NCBI GenBank assembly: GCA_949128115.1
Contig: OX421962.1
Location: 98,734,836-98,798,835, forward strand
DNA: 64,000 nt
Reading direction: 5' to 3'
DNA from: Anaspis maculata
Lineage: Eukaryota; Arthropoda; Insecta; Coleoptera; Scraptiidae
Position 1 is the stretch's first letter. Each line of letters begins with the position of its first letter. Under the pieces are notes generated by a model, which saw nothing but the letters and a program-made list of their open reading frames with translations, did not search any database and had not been told where the DNA came from. The position numbers and the translations under genes are program-made. This document shows positions 1 to 11,330 of the stretch, in pieces.

Positions 1-920
1 CACTGTTCAATTTAAGAGCTTAATATCAATATTTTAGTGCTCTAAACTGTGATTGACCAAAAAAAATTCAAGTTGTTATTTCCGCAAATTCTGCAAAAAA
101 TCGATTTTTCCAAGGCGCATTGCAATATTTGGAGGTGCAAGAGGCACATTTGTCAAAAATATTTCCTTCGTGTGAATATTATGACCAGGGAGGAGTCTCT
201 AAGTCCGCAAAATGTTTCGTGCTATAAGTAGGTAGGTATATTTTGCTATGAAGGACGGAGGTCCGCCATGAAACTCAGTCACTATGGTAACACCAACAAC
301 ACTATTGTGCACTAATGTCTTTTAAAGTCATATGACCAACTATAAGTCAGGAAAACCCAAAATAATACCATAGTGGATAATAATACCTATTCAAGTCTTG
401 TAAGACACAGGTCACAAATTAGTAAAGATAGGTCTTAAATTACTTATTATTACCAAGAATGTAACTTATTTTAGGTTCAGCCGACTAACAGGGTATTTGA
501 CCTATAAGTCAAATCGACCTATGTGCCCAATTTTCGACGTTTAAATTACCCACTTATTTTTCCCCACTTACCTGAATTCGACGTCGATTAAACGTAAATC
601 CGACCTATTGAAAATTGGTCACTGACCAATAGTGAGGTAGATTTTAACCTAATTTAGCCCTAATTTGTTGCTTGGGTCCCCTCTCTATAAGATGATACGC
701 AGCTACTCCGACATCGAGGAAGCATGTGACATTTTCAACGCGACTATACCATCTATCCGAGAAATTTTGAACTGTCTGTATCGATAGCCCATAGATCTTT
801 GTTTTTTTCAATTGTGAAGTCTTCCAGTTTTGTATTGTTTCATTGCTTTATACACAATTATGTTGTTCACTATTTTTTGTTCATCATCTTGTGAATAGGA
901 TATTTCCTGTAGATGATTCA
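1..920. other. Non-coding, nothing recognised
   Basis: AT-rich sequence with frequent stops in all frames. No gene, RNA or repeat family is recognised. A short open stretch near 700-790 reads toward a stop ahead of the (ATT)n run and could be the last codons of an old LINE, but no diagnostic motif is left. Confidence 0.5.
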
Positions 921-923
921 ATT

Positions 924-949
924 AATTATTATTATTATTATTATTATTT
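924..949. repeat. (TTA)n microsatellite
   Basis: About eight uninterrupted TTA/ATT units. Such runs often form the 3' tail of CR1/RTE-like LINEs, so this may mark the end of a degraded element lying upstream, but nothing upstream confirms it. Confidence 0.85.
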
Positions 950-1063
950 GAAGTGACTTATTGAGGAATTATTTGTGATAGATTGAATAGTGAGAATCAT
1001 CAACCAGTAGGTGTGCACTGAATTTCTGTTTACTATACAGGGTGAATCATAAATCACCAAAAT

Positions 1064-1312
1064 GCGGTCGTGCCCGAGTGGTATAGGTGATGGTAAACTG
1101 ACCCAGTCGCGCGGCGCTGTGCGGGTTCGAGACCCGCTACATCCATGCATATTTTGTTCTGTCCCCGAATTGCATGGTAGAGCAGCAAATAGCTGAATGT
1201 CGCCTCGTTGAATGAGTCGATAAAATAAAGTAATGAATAAATAATCCAATTTTTTTCCAGTAATGTCTGTGAAATATTCCAATGGGGTGTTATTATTGGG
1301 AAAAAAAAAAAA
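1064..1312 (+). repeat. tRNA-derived SINE (candidate)
   Basis: A tRNA-like head carries a good RNA polymerase III A box, TGCCCGAGTGGT (1071-1082), and a perfect-looking B box, GGTTCGAGACC (1124-1134), inside a T-arm-like palindrome (GCGGG/CCCGC). The D and anticodon arms do not fold into a functional tRNA. The unrelated body ends in a run of 12 A (1301-1312). Head, body and A tail together are the usual layout of a tRNA-derived SINE. The 5' border is uncertain because a TACAGGGTG terminus (1036) abuts it. A tRNA pseudogene is the alternative. Confidence 0.5.
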
Positions 1313-1377
1313 GTTATTTTCAATAATTATACCGATTGTTTATGATTTCATTAGGCCTTTCATGTAACACGCAGTCC

Positions 1378-1440
1378 AGTGCCGTCTTTAGGCATGGGCC
1401 TGAGAGGCCTGTGTCCAGGGCCCCAGGTTTTTTGGGGGCC
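1378..1440 (+). mobile_element. hAT-like terminal sequence (one end only)
   Basis: The segment starts CAGTGCCGTCTTTAGG and runs into GGGCCC- and CCAGG-rich sequence. This resembles the ends of hAT-superfamily non-autonomous elements (CAGTGSCG... then GGGCCCC). The matching inverted end and 8-bp duplication were not found, so it may be a solo or decayed end. Confidence 0.3.
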
Positions 1441-1570
1441 CCCAAGGCTCCATAAATTTACAAAACTAATGACGATTTTTATAAAATGAAATTGTTCGCA
1501 TTTCCCATTCATGACGATTATTCAGTTATATTTATATGCCACTTTTTGAGCTGATCGTGCGCCTTTTCCC

Positions 1571-3350
1571 CATAGTGGTTTTTTGACAGCGCGTGATAAT
1601 TAAAATCAAAAACTCCTAGGAACTCAGCGCAAAGGCAATTAGGCATTTCCATTGACGTCACAGCAGTGTTGCCAACTGTCCAAAATTGACCGCCAAATTT
1701 GAACCAAATAATGTTTGGGAACAACCGAACTACAGGGCGCTTATGGAGTTCCAGTTTCTGCATTTTTTCCCTCGGCTACCTTTTTGAGTTTGAGTTTGAA
1801 ACTTTTGTATCAAGTTCAAAGCAATGTCCTTAATGCGCCTGCAAAATAAGTTCTCGTGGAAAAGTGTGTTTTTTTGTGAAAAAGCATACCAAACATGTCA
1901 GGTTAACTGCACAGGGTAGTGGTGAAAATTCATATTTTCCGACAAAATTGGGCATGAACTTTGCCACCAAACATCACCTGAATGTTGGGGGTTTACGTTC
2001 CCGGCATTGCTGGAGTGATATGCCTTGTGTGGGGCTAGGTATGTACCTCTTCGGTTTGTGCTTCCCAATCACCCAAATACTTGAGGCCCAGCTTTTACTG
2101 CTGGATTGAAGAAACAAACAATAGTTTTTGTTTATATTTTATATTTTAAAAGTGCAGGAATGTCTTCACTTCGGTTGTAGAATATGGACAGGGGCAAAAC
2201 ATGGAAGTTTAACTCGAACAGCTGTTCGGCCACCGAAGATGTATTCGGTCACCGGAGCCCTCCTTGACAGAAATTTCACACCTGATTTAACGATATTGAA
2301 TTTTCAACTACAACTTGATTGTGTCAAGACACAATTCTTAAAAATACAAATATATATTGTTCTATTGAGGATTCTAGGCTCCAAATTGTGGTCGACGTAG
2401 CAATTCCTCAGTCCGTAGATTTTCCCATTTTTAGATTGCCGAAGGCCACAATTCTTGACACAGGTACTTCCTGAAACTAGATAGGCTTAGATGTTTGAAT
2501 TGACAATAGTTTCCATTTTCTACTTCACTGTAGTTGTAATATTTGCTGTGATATAAGCACATGTGAACCAGATGGGATCGGCTCCGATAGTATCTTCATC
2601 TTCTGTTGACCAAATCGTACACCTGACTTGACAATCTTGAATTTTCAGTTGATGGCTTCATCGCGGCAAGACACATTGCTTGAAAAATTCTGAAATTTCT
2701 TCTTGTGAGCAGGATTTGAGGTAACATTGTGGTCAACTTAGAAATTCCTTGGTCGCTGGATTTTCCCATTTCACGATCGCCACAGGTCACAGTTTTTGCC
2801 ACAGCCATACTTTCTAAAATCAGAAGGGCGCTTAGTAATGGATAATTTGTAAAATCATCTCACATTTATTCTGTATTCTAACAATTAAGTCAGCTTTTTA
2901 CCTTATCGGCAGGATAATAAACTGGCATATTTTCTCCTTCCCAGATGTCTTTGAGTCGCATTTCTTGGCACTTTGAGATACTTCCTGAGATGCTCTTTTC
3001 TTCCAGGAATCTAGTTTTCCGAAAAAGCCACGGATTTTTTTTTTTTCGACGAAAATGATTTAAGCACTCCACCAAGCTTTCTTGTTTATTGAGCTATTTG
3101 GGGCAGCACATCTCCAACTATCAGTATTGATCGAAGCGCCAGAGTTTCGTGAACAATTATCACGCACAAACTTGCTTCCTACTGTATCCAAAATCTCAAA
3201 AAAGTACTTTTTTTACAATCATAACAACGCGGGCTGTTCCCAAACACTTTTTTGACGTTATAAATTCAACTAGGTTGGCAACACTGACGAGCTCGTGACG
3301 TCATGTGGAAATGCCTAATTGGGAATTCAGTCTGAAAAATAACCGCTATG
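1571..3350. mobile_element. Foldback element with decayed interior
   Basis: The left segment 1571-1735 is complementary to 3234-3350. Ends read CATAGTGGTT on the left and the complement of CATAGCGGTT on the right, and both arms share the stretch around AATTAGGCATTTCC and the 'GTGTTGCCAAC' block. Only the outer 90-165 bp pair clearly. The interior holds a direct repeat (2278-2475 and 2624-2812) instead of continued inverted sequence. No target duplication is evident. Non-coding. Confidence 0.5.
2278..2812. repeat. Direct repeat, two diverged copies
   Basis: Copy 1 at about 2278-2475 and copy 2 at about 2624-2812 share ordered blocks: CACCTGA, TTGAATTTTCA, CAAGACACA, AACATTGTGGTC or equivalent, GATTTTCCCATTT, and GCCACAGGTCACA-like. 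Spacing is about 345 bp. Both lie inside the foldback arms and have no coding capacity. Confidence 0.55.
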
Positions 3351-5400
3351 AATGAGGTTCGAGTTGGGCTTTATCAGTTTCCTTTTTTTCTTCAGTACCA
3401 GGGAGGTAGGTATTGGAAATATTCGAATGCTTTTCAAGCGAACAGCAAATTGCACCCACATTTCAATACTCAACACTTCAAAACTGACGTGAAATTCACG
3501 CAGAGATTTTTCTCGGGAATTCGGAATCAGCTGTTTGTCGCTCGGCCAAGTTCACCCGCCATCCGCGTTACCGAATCCGTACGACCTTCAGCAACAAAAT
3601 TCTACCGCTTCACCTGGCGCCATCTGTTACGTTTCTGATTTTCAGTGAGCATGACGACACGCGAAATTCTCTATTTTTTTGGGCCAAAATGAACGCAAAA
3701 AAATCAAGTAAAAACACGTGAGCTCTACAATATATCCAAATTATTTATTTCCCAGAAACTCGTGAAACACTCCATCCATTTAGAACAAAATATGACTCTT
3801 TTCGTTTCCAAAGAAAAAAATTTAGTGCCGTTTTTTCAAGAAGAATGCGCTTTTGAGACTTGTGAATCACATTGTACTCGTATATTGAATAAAATCTTAG
3901 TGCACACCCAGTGGTTGACAATTTTCAGTCACAAACACTGTCACAAACAGTTCACCAAAATTACCTTGACTCACGGAAACAGATAACCCAGATAGACGGA
4001 AAAATAACCTCTTTTTTATTAGTATAAGATGATAGATGATTTATTGTAGCGTTATCTCGATCAGATGATAGATAACGGGGTTTTATCAAGATAACCAACA
4101 ACACTGGTAAGAGGAAAATTGATGAGGAACAAAAATAATGCTCATTTTCTGCGTTCTGTATAATTAGAGCCCGACAAGAAATACGTCGACATGTATATTG
4201 TGGATAACGCAAAGCAACACCAGAATACTTCTACCCAAATTGAGCAATTCCCACGGAACAACTTTTTTCAATTATATTCCATCGCCCCGAGCACTGACTG
4301 GCTCGCGGGAATTACACACAGAGAGGGCATTCGCATCGCGCGCAAGATGAAAAAACCAGTGACAAAACGTTTTTCGTCCTTGCGAGCCGGCAGAGGGCTC
4401 GAGGCCCTCCGTCCGTTCCGTATCATAGGGAAAACAATATTCGCACGCGTACAAGATAAAATATAATAACGTGACAGGACACAATGCGGCCCGGTTTTCC
4501 AGGAGATTAAAAATTTTTTCGGTCAGACACGCCCGACTCGAGTGTCATTTCGGGGGTTAATTGGCTGGCTTTCATTTTCCAGCTAGGACAAAGCGTCCGA
4601 AGAGCCACTTGATATTTAGGCCGTCCCGACCTGAATTTCCGTCGATCCTAGCCGCGTCGAGCGCAAATCCCGAATTTCTAGAGCCTCGCATCCTCTGACG
4701 CTCTCCATCCCCGGCGGTTTTCCCCACACCTCGATCCCAGGCGCTGCAAACATTGGCATATGGAAACGAGGTGTAGTCGTCTAACTCACTATTTCACATG
4801 CACTCGTCTGATAATGTTGACTCCTCGACTTTGTCACATAATCGAGACACGGAAACAGTACGCCAAACATCGCTCTTTAGTTTTTATCACAAACGGTATG
4901 GGGTTTCTACTTTGAACCTGTTCGATTTGCAGCCAGGCGAGGTGACGATGGTCCTCTTCAAACGCTCATTTTTGTAGTATTGAAACCCCCAATATAACGC
5001 GCTTAAAAAACGCACGAGAAAAATCAACAAACGTGGTAGATTCGAATTATTGGGGCATGCAAAGTCAAGAGATGATTAAAAGAGGGTCCCATTGATGTAA
5101 TTCATACGGACGAATCGAGCGGCCTGCTATTTAACACTTTTCTAGGCTTTGCATCAAGGGGCTCCACTCATATCGTCGAGGCCAGATCGTGCACCGTGCC
5201 TGATATCCGATAGCTGCACGTAATGGTGGATACGGCGTTCGCTTTCGCAATTATTTTGGGGTGTGAAAAACCGTAATTCCAATGGTTTTGTGACATATCA
5301 ATGGAGCTGAAACCCATCCGCACGTGCTGCTGTTTCTGAGGCGTGTGTTGCCGCGCCCGTTGTGAGTGAGTGCCTCTACGGGAAGTCTAGCTCTCTCTAG
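3351..5400. other. Non-coding, nothing recognised
   Basis: About 2 kb of apparently unique sequence. Around 4260-4480 a short palindrome (AGGGCTCGAGGCCCT) looks superficially like a polymerase III B box, but no A box accompanies it. No ORF resembles a known protein. Confidence 0.45.
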
Positions 5401-5405
5401 GAATC

Positions 5406-5482
5406 CGAGTTGAAACCCGTCGATGCTGAGTTTCGAACCTTTTCTGGGGAGCCGAGTTGAGACTCATTGATAATGAGTCTCG
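5406..5482. repeat. Two-copy 46-bp repeat of palindromes
   Basis: CCGAGTTGA begins at 5406 and again at 5452. Each copy contains its own inverted repeat: GTTGAAA...TTTCGAAC in the first and a 10-bp-arm palindrome GAGACTCATT gat AATGAGTCTC (5458-5480) in the second. The sequence differs but the hairpin shape is retained. Confidence 0.55.
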
Positions 5483-5933
5483 ATCTTCCTTTTTTCTTCA
5501 GCCCAGTTGTGACCCTCTTACGACAAAGACAAGCCTTCCTAATGGTAGCTCTTGCTGTGTGGAGTGAGGACCTCGGCAAGCAGAGAGTTAGAACTGAGGC
5601 CTTATTTTTGGAACCAGAAAAAACTACTCATATGATGTTGCCTGGTGTGAGATTCTGGGTTGATTTTTCAAAATTTTATTGAAATGCAATAATTTTGAAA
5701 CTTCTTCGTTTGTATCTTTTCGAACTGAATCGGATGAAGGCACAGATTTGTGGAAACACATGATCGTCAAGCAGTTTTGAGCGAACACGTTTAAGGAAAA
5801 TTCACCTTTCTTGCCACTCGCTCTAAGACTGTTGATAGGTCGCGCGAGAACATTTCATTAAGCAGGCACACGAAACTATACCTGCAAAGAGACTCGTGCA
5901 GTTTCTTGGAGGGTCAAGTTGTGTTTGTTACTA

Positions 5934-7587
5934 GCCCAGGCGCCAGGGAGAACAATAAGGAAATAATTGTTAACTGGCTGGAAACTCGTGGTTTTTGCCG
6001 AATATCTTAATTTTGGGTCATCTGACAGCAAAAGATGTCGGGAGTCGTTTTAAAGCCTATGAAATTCCCTACAGTTCGGTTTTTCAATCAATTTTCTGCG
6101 ACTTATGGTCTTTGAGATAGAGCTTCTGGAAGCGAGAGTCATTGTCGTGAAAGCTCCTTGGCCACTTGACTAAAAAAACTAAAATGTCGATGAGACAAAA
6201 AAAAACTTCAAAATGAGATTACTCGAGAATTCTTAATGCTATAGTTGCGGTGATGGTCTTAAACTCTTCCTCTTGAATCGTGGATTACGAATATTGAAAA
6301 GTCAAAAACGTCACATTGCTCACATTGTACATATACAGGGTGTACTACGGGAATCAAATCAGAACAGAGAAATTTGACATATTTCTTCGATTTAGCCTAT
6401 GCGAAACTTTAAGCACTTATCACGAGTCCAATATCAATATGCATTGCTCTGTGAGCTTTACTTGATACACTTAAGAAGCGGTCAGCTCACAGCCTTCCTG
6501 TAAAATGTTTTGAAGGCCCTCTGAAATCATCAAAGTTTACAGTAGCAAGAAATGTATGTAACAGTATATTATATACCAAGGAACTAAAGTGAATTTTTGA
6601 TCCCTTGGGTGAAGTTTGTTGCTCAAGGGCGCTTTGGGTCCAAATCCCTAAATTAAAAATTCATTTTGGTCCTCTGGTATATAATATACTGTTATATACA
6701 TTCCTTGGTACAATGTATATAACAGTATATTATATACCAGAGGACCAAAATGAATTTTTAATTTAGGGATTTGGACCCAAAGCGCCCTTGAGCAACAAAC
6801 TTCACCCAAGGGATCAAAAATTCACTTTAGTTCCTTGGTATATAATATACTGTTACATACATTTCTTGCTACTGTAAACTTTGATGATTTCAGAGAGCCT
6901 TCAAAACATTTGACAGTAAAGCTGTGAGCTGACCACTTCTTAAGTGTATTAAGTGGAGCTTATAGAGCAAATCCATATTGAGATTGGACTCGTGTTAGGT
7001 GCTTAGAGTGTCGCATATAGGCTAAATCGAAGAAATATGTGAAATTTCTCTGATCTGATTTGATTCCCTCAGTACACCCTGTATATGTAAAATGTGACGT
7101 TTTTGACTTTTCTATATTCGTAATCAACGGTTCAAGAGAAAGAGTTTCAGACCATCACCGCAACTATAGCATGAAGGATTTTCGAGAAATCTCATTTTGA
7201 ATTTTTTTTGTCACATCGACATATTTTATTAGATTTTCGAGTCAAGTGACCATGAAGCTTTTACGACAATGCCTCTCGCTTCCAGAAGCTCTATCTCAAA
7301 AACCATAGGTTGCAGAAAGGTCATTTGGAAACTATTCCGTGGGGAATTTCATTGGTTTCAAAATGACTTCTTACATCTTTTGCTGTCAGATGGCCCAAAA
7401 TCAAGATATTCGGCAAAAACCACGCTGGTGTACTTCTTGTTGATGATGGCGACATGACGCCGACATTTCCAGAAGGGGGGAAATTATTATGTCAAAACCT
7501 AAGCCTCACAGATCGTTTTAAGCTAGTTTCCAGCCAGGAAACAATTATTTCCCTATTGAGCTGATTTTTGCTTCCTGGCGCCTGGGC
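5934..7587. mobile_element. Long foldback element FB-A, copy 1
   Basis: 1654 bp with terminal inverted repeats GCCCAGGCGCCAGG, flanked by a TA duplication (5932-5933 and 7588-7589). The inversion is not confined to the ends: left and right halves are complementary almost to the middle, where a 9-base loop (6703-6711) remains. The left arm lacks about 100 bp present in the right arm and in copy 2 (join near 5993). It encodes no protein. The TA target suggests mobilisation by a Tc1/mariner-like or similar transposase. A second copy lies at 15208-16793. Confidence 0.85.
6569..6870. repeat. Head-to-head doubled central module of FB-A
   Basis: A module of about 150 bp, bounded by ACAGTATATTATATACCA-like ends, is present once forward and once inverted around the loop at 6703-6711. 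Copy 2 of the element has only a single module. The module has its own inverted ends, so it may be a nested small element. Confidence 0.7.
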
Positions 7588-8500
7588 TATGCCTTCCTGT
7601 ATTTAGTTTTGTTAGTACCTACATTGATTGTTATTATTTTTGAATTACTTGTGTAGTCGGTCCTTTTATACTTTCGGTTTAATTTGCCTATTCACAGCTG
7701 AATTCAATTAAAAATACATCTTTGTTATTGCGCTAATTTTGTAACTTTCAGGACACTCACGACACATTCAGTCTTTGTGTGATCATTTCCGTAATTTCAT
7801 GTGTAATTTGATTTTGATGTGCTCATTTTTCAACGCTTTATTTTTTGTTTGCGTTATTTTACTATCCCATTTCCATGTGCTAATATTATCATTCTTTGTG
7901 TGTCGGTTTCTCGTGCCCTCCGTCTATTGTGGTTCTTAAATTTCCCATTTTGTTCATCTATTACTCACTGTTATTTTACAAATGGCACTTGCGACTATGA
8001 TCGAGCCTTGGTGTACCTATTTCACTAATATTTTCTCTAATACCGTAGAAGTCGTTCCTGTACCATCAACCATCTCTACCCAGTCCAAAATTGACTGTTT
8101 CACAATGTTCACTTTTTGCGTATGTGTCAAAGAGCTTTTACCGTCCAAGCAGGTTGTACGATACCTTTTGTTGGGGAGTCAAGTTCATTTATTTTACTTT
8201 GTTCATTATGAGATTATCTGATGCTACGTGCCAGGGAGAGAGGGCAGGGACTGCCGTGGTAGATATGGAAGATTGGTTACAACTTAGTCGCTTGCGACTC
8301 GCGTAACGAGGCACATGTCAGCTTTTGTGGGATAGGTTCTCTTACAGGGTCCTCGAGTACAGGTTCGCAACAAAATAACCCTCGTTGTGTAGTTGTAGTA
8401 TTTTGAATTATTTTTGTAGTGTTCAATTATGCCCTGTCTACCAACATGTCTTCAGTTGTTGCATTTCAAGTGTCTGTGTGAGTTTGCCGTATCTTTGTTT

Positions 8501-8680
8501 TGCGTTGCTTTGCGTTGCTTTGCGTTGCTTTGCGTTGCTTTGCGTTGCTTTGCGTTGCTTTGCGTTGCTTTGCGTTGCTTTGCGTTGCTTTGCGTTGCTT
8601 TGCGTTGCTTTGCGTTGCTTTGCGTTGCTTTGCGTTACTTTGCGTTGTTTTGCGTTGTTTTGCGTTTCTTTGCGTTTATA
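8501..8680. repeat. 10-bp minisatellite, 18 units
   Basis: Thirteen perfect TGCGTTGCTT units (8501-8630) are followed by five units that drift progressively (TGCGTTACTT, TGCGTTGTTT twice, TGCGTTTCTT, TGCGTTTATA). Ten is not a multiple of three, so three units make a 10-residue peptide period, and the unit has no stop in most frames. This produces overlapping long but spurious ORFs on both strands. Other family A copies lack the array at the matching place, so it expanded locally. Confidence 0.97.
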
Positions 8681-8890
8681 CGCTGCTTGAGGAAGGAGAA
8701 GTGAAGTATCAGTGAGTTTACATTTTGTCCCAGCATATTGCGGAGAGTCTTTATTTTTCAGGCAATTCGTTGACAGAAGGAAAACAGGTTTCTCTAACTT
8801 CTGACCGCAGGAGCAGCCAAGTTCGTCACTTATGGCTGCTAGACGCGCCACTGGAGTCACTCAATAGCACTACAAAGGTAAACGTTTTGA

Positions 8891-10983
8891 GCTTCGTGTT
8901 TCTCTTGATCTTCTTGAAACTCGAACACAAAACTCATCAATTATTGTCAGGTTCGGAAAGCTCTTATTTGCTTCGCTGAAACATTTTTATCCGGGGATTC
9001 AGTTTTTCCCTAAACGTGATTGTTTGTTCTGCGACTGCCGGCATTCAGAAAGCGGCTGGATGTAACCAGCAAGAAATCCCACCCGCGCTGCTACTGCTTA
9101 CGAGGACGACGGGCATAATTCCGAAGTTTATGTAATATTTACTCCCGGCGAAAGGTCGGATTAAAATCGAATTAAAATCCACCCTGTTCTTTATCTTCTT
9201 TGTGCATTGTTGAAAGAGAAAGCGAGTGGTACAGGGTCCGCGCACGCCGTCCCCTGGGAAATCGCGTCCTCCACAACCAATCGGAAAAATTAATAATTTA
9301 TCCGGCGCGCGCGAACGCAAAACTTGGACGTCCGGGACATATCTGCGAGCGCATAAATTCGAAACGGAATTTGCCACTTGAAGATCCAAATTTATGGGTT
9401 TTGGGGGAATTATGTGAGACGCACACCGCAGCAGCTCAGCAGTGGCTGCACGGCGAGGGCATGCATGGTCCCAATTCTCATCCATTGGCTTGGCTTTTGG
9501 GGTTTCAGAACGAGAAGAGCGTGCAAAGCGCGCGTGGTGAAGATGGAGAGCTCCGCACTCCACATGCTCTGGCGCATATCGTATGGAACGCGTATGCAAA
9601 ACAGCCAATTAAGGACTTTTCGCGAAATTTGCAAGTAAATGCAAGGCTTTGCGTCGGGTTGGAGGCGTATAGGTGCCGAGCTGGCGGGGTCCATCGGCGT
9701 CCGCTGGAATGCCACCGGAATGCGTGTGATTTCATACGTGAGTTTCCACTTTCCAGCTCCATTCGAGGCAAATTTTCTTTATTTCCTTTGTCCTCGAGAT
9801 TCTTGAGTTGCAAAAAATACTATACTAGTTCTTATAACAACTCAAATTCACCACAAGGTATCTTAGATCAAAGTACATACATACTGAAAATCAGGTGAAT
9901 CGTCGTTGTTCAACTTTCACCAACGCCTCAAAATTTAAATATTCAGATAGATTAGTTATTTTAAAAGATCATTGTGCAAACTAACATTAGCAGTTCAACT
10001 AAATTTCACAGGTTTATATCTTGACTTGACTTCTTCCAGGTAGTTGCAACTTTTTGTGACAGGATGGTTTTGATGTGAGACATAATATACCTAATTATAT
10101 TTGGTGATCACTGCATGCCTATACGATATAATATAGACAAAATCGTAGCTGAAATTACAATCGGGGAATCAAGCGAGAGTTTTTCTGCTTCTTTCGTTTA
10201 TTTAACGTTTGGCCTATTTCCACTGTTAAGGCCGAACATCGATACAGATGAATGCTTTTCTCAACTATAATGTAAAAAAAAATCAAACGAATTCCTGCGT
10301 TTCAACAAATTATAGATATATCTTCAACGACCACCAATATTTAATTATTTATGGGGTTGGCACCATCGTTCCTGAACCGAGATCTTGAAAAGTACCTGAT
10401 AACACATTCAAAATTTGTTGAAAAGTTGTCTTTTTGCCTTGCTCCTCCGCGATTTTTTCATTCAAACCTTACCATACGCAGCCTGGTAGGTGAATCAAGC
10501 TAGGTGATGATAGAAGGTCCGAAGCGCTTACCTGAAACAAAGAATATGAACATTAGTACTTTCGAGACAATTCCCTTCACTGAGGTAAATTAAAAAATTG
10601 AGTCATGGTCATTCAGATATAGACAGAGCGAAACCTCTTCTTTGGCTATTCGATTCGCGATTCTGATCAACGTTTTACCACTTGGCAAAAGATATTTTTG
10701 ACAATAAACATCGACACCCGACAAACATTGCTAATTGTGACACCTAGTACGTACCTAGTCTGCTAATATTATAAATTGCTGTTGCTCCAGCCACAATAAG
10801 CATAGCCGAGCTTATGATGGAGATACAACAAAATAAAGTTGATGATCCAAGAGTTGAGAGGGCTGCTCAAACCTTCCGACAGGTTCAATAAGAATTGGTT
10901 GAGGCTTATTGCTGGTGTGCGGCTTTTCGAATTGTTTGACTTGCAGGACTTTGAAAGGCGAGTACTCAGTTTTTTTTCTTAAA
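8891..10983. other. Non-coding, nothing recognised
   Basis: Apparently unique. Between 9045 and 9898 there is a GC-richer block with overlapping open frames on both strands (up to 232 codons on +), but none shows a recognisable domain, a splice pattern or low-complexity-free similarity. The openness is probably compositional. Confidence 0.4.
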
Positions 10984-11330
10984 CCCGGCCGGTAGCGCGG
11001 CGGACTCCGTCTTTGGAAGCAATTCCAGGGATTGTGGGTTCGAATCCGGTTTGGGCCAGGTGAAAATTTTCATGTGCTCTCTAGTACCTTGGCGTATACC
11101 ACCGCGCAGTCACGTCAAGGAGGAAAGGGTGAAACGAGATAGACACCGAAAAAAGGGCGCTAATAACCTCGCTGTTGATGCGTCCATAAAATGGTGGGTG
11201 GTGTGCAAATCACCCGGCACCGCTTTCAGAGTACTGAGGCGGGGCTTAGGAGGGACTGCCAGTGAGTACACGGATCCCCGCTCACCGCAAAAAAGTTTCT
11301 TTTTTAATGATCAACAGATCTGCACTCATC
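10984..11330 (+). repeat. tRNA-derived SINE
   Basis: The head GGCCGGTAGCGCGGCGGACT holds an A-box-like TAGCGCGGCGG (10993-11003). A perfect B box, GGTTCGAATCC, lies at 11037-11047, followed by a body of about 280 bp and an A/T-rich end near 11290-11320. A second head of the same type, inverted and decayed, is at 13701-13773. The long body and lack of a foldable acceptor stem rule out a functional tRNA gene. Confidence 0.6.

Larger units (their letters stand above)
5690..8890. repeat. Repeat family A, copy 1 (split by a foldback)
   Basis: The segments 5690-5933 and 7588-8890 align in order with 44700-46520 and, in the distal part, with 32440-32830. Shared blocks include ACTATACCTGC, CAGTTTCTTG, ACCGTCCAAGCAGGTT, GGCACATGTCAGCTTTTGTGGG, TATGCCCTGTCTAC and GTCTGTGTGAG. 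The foldback at 5934-7587 interrupts it. The family is about 1.9 kb without insertions and has no long ORF conserved between copies. Its class is unknown. Confidence 0.7.

Noticed and set aside
4380..4420. B-box-like GGCTCGAGGCC
   Set aside because: It is a palindrome; no A box at a proper distance on either strand.
8385..8860. Overlapping ORFs of 71-140 codons on both strands with 10-residue repeats
   Set aside because: They are produced by the stop-free 10-bp satellite read in several frames; no flanking coding signal.
9045..9898. ORFs of 187 and 232 codons on opposite strands
   Set aside because: They overlap each other, lack recognisable domains and lie in GC-richer DNA where stops are rarer.
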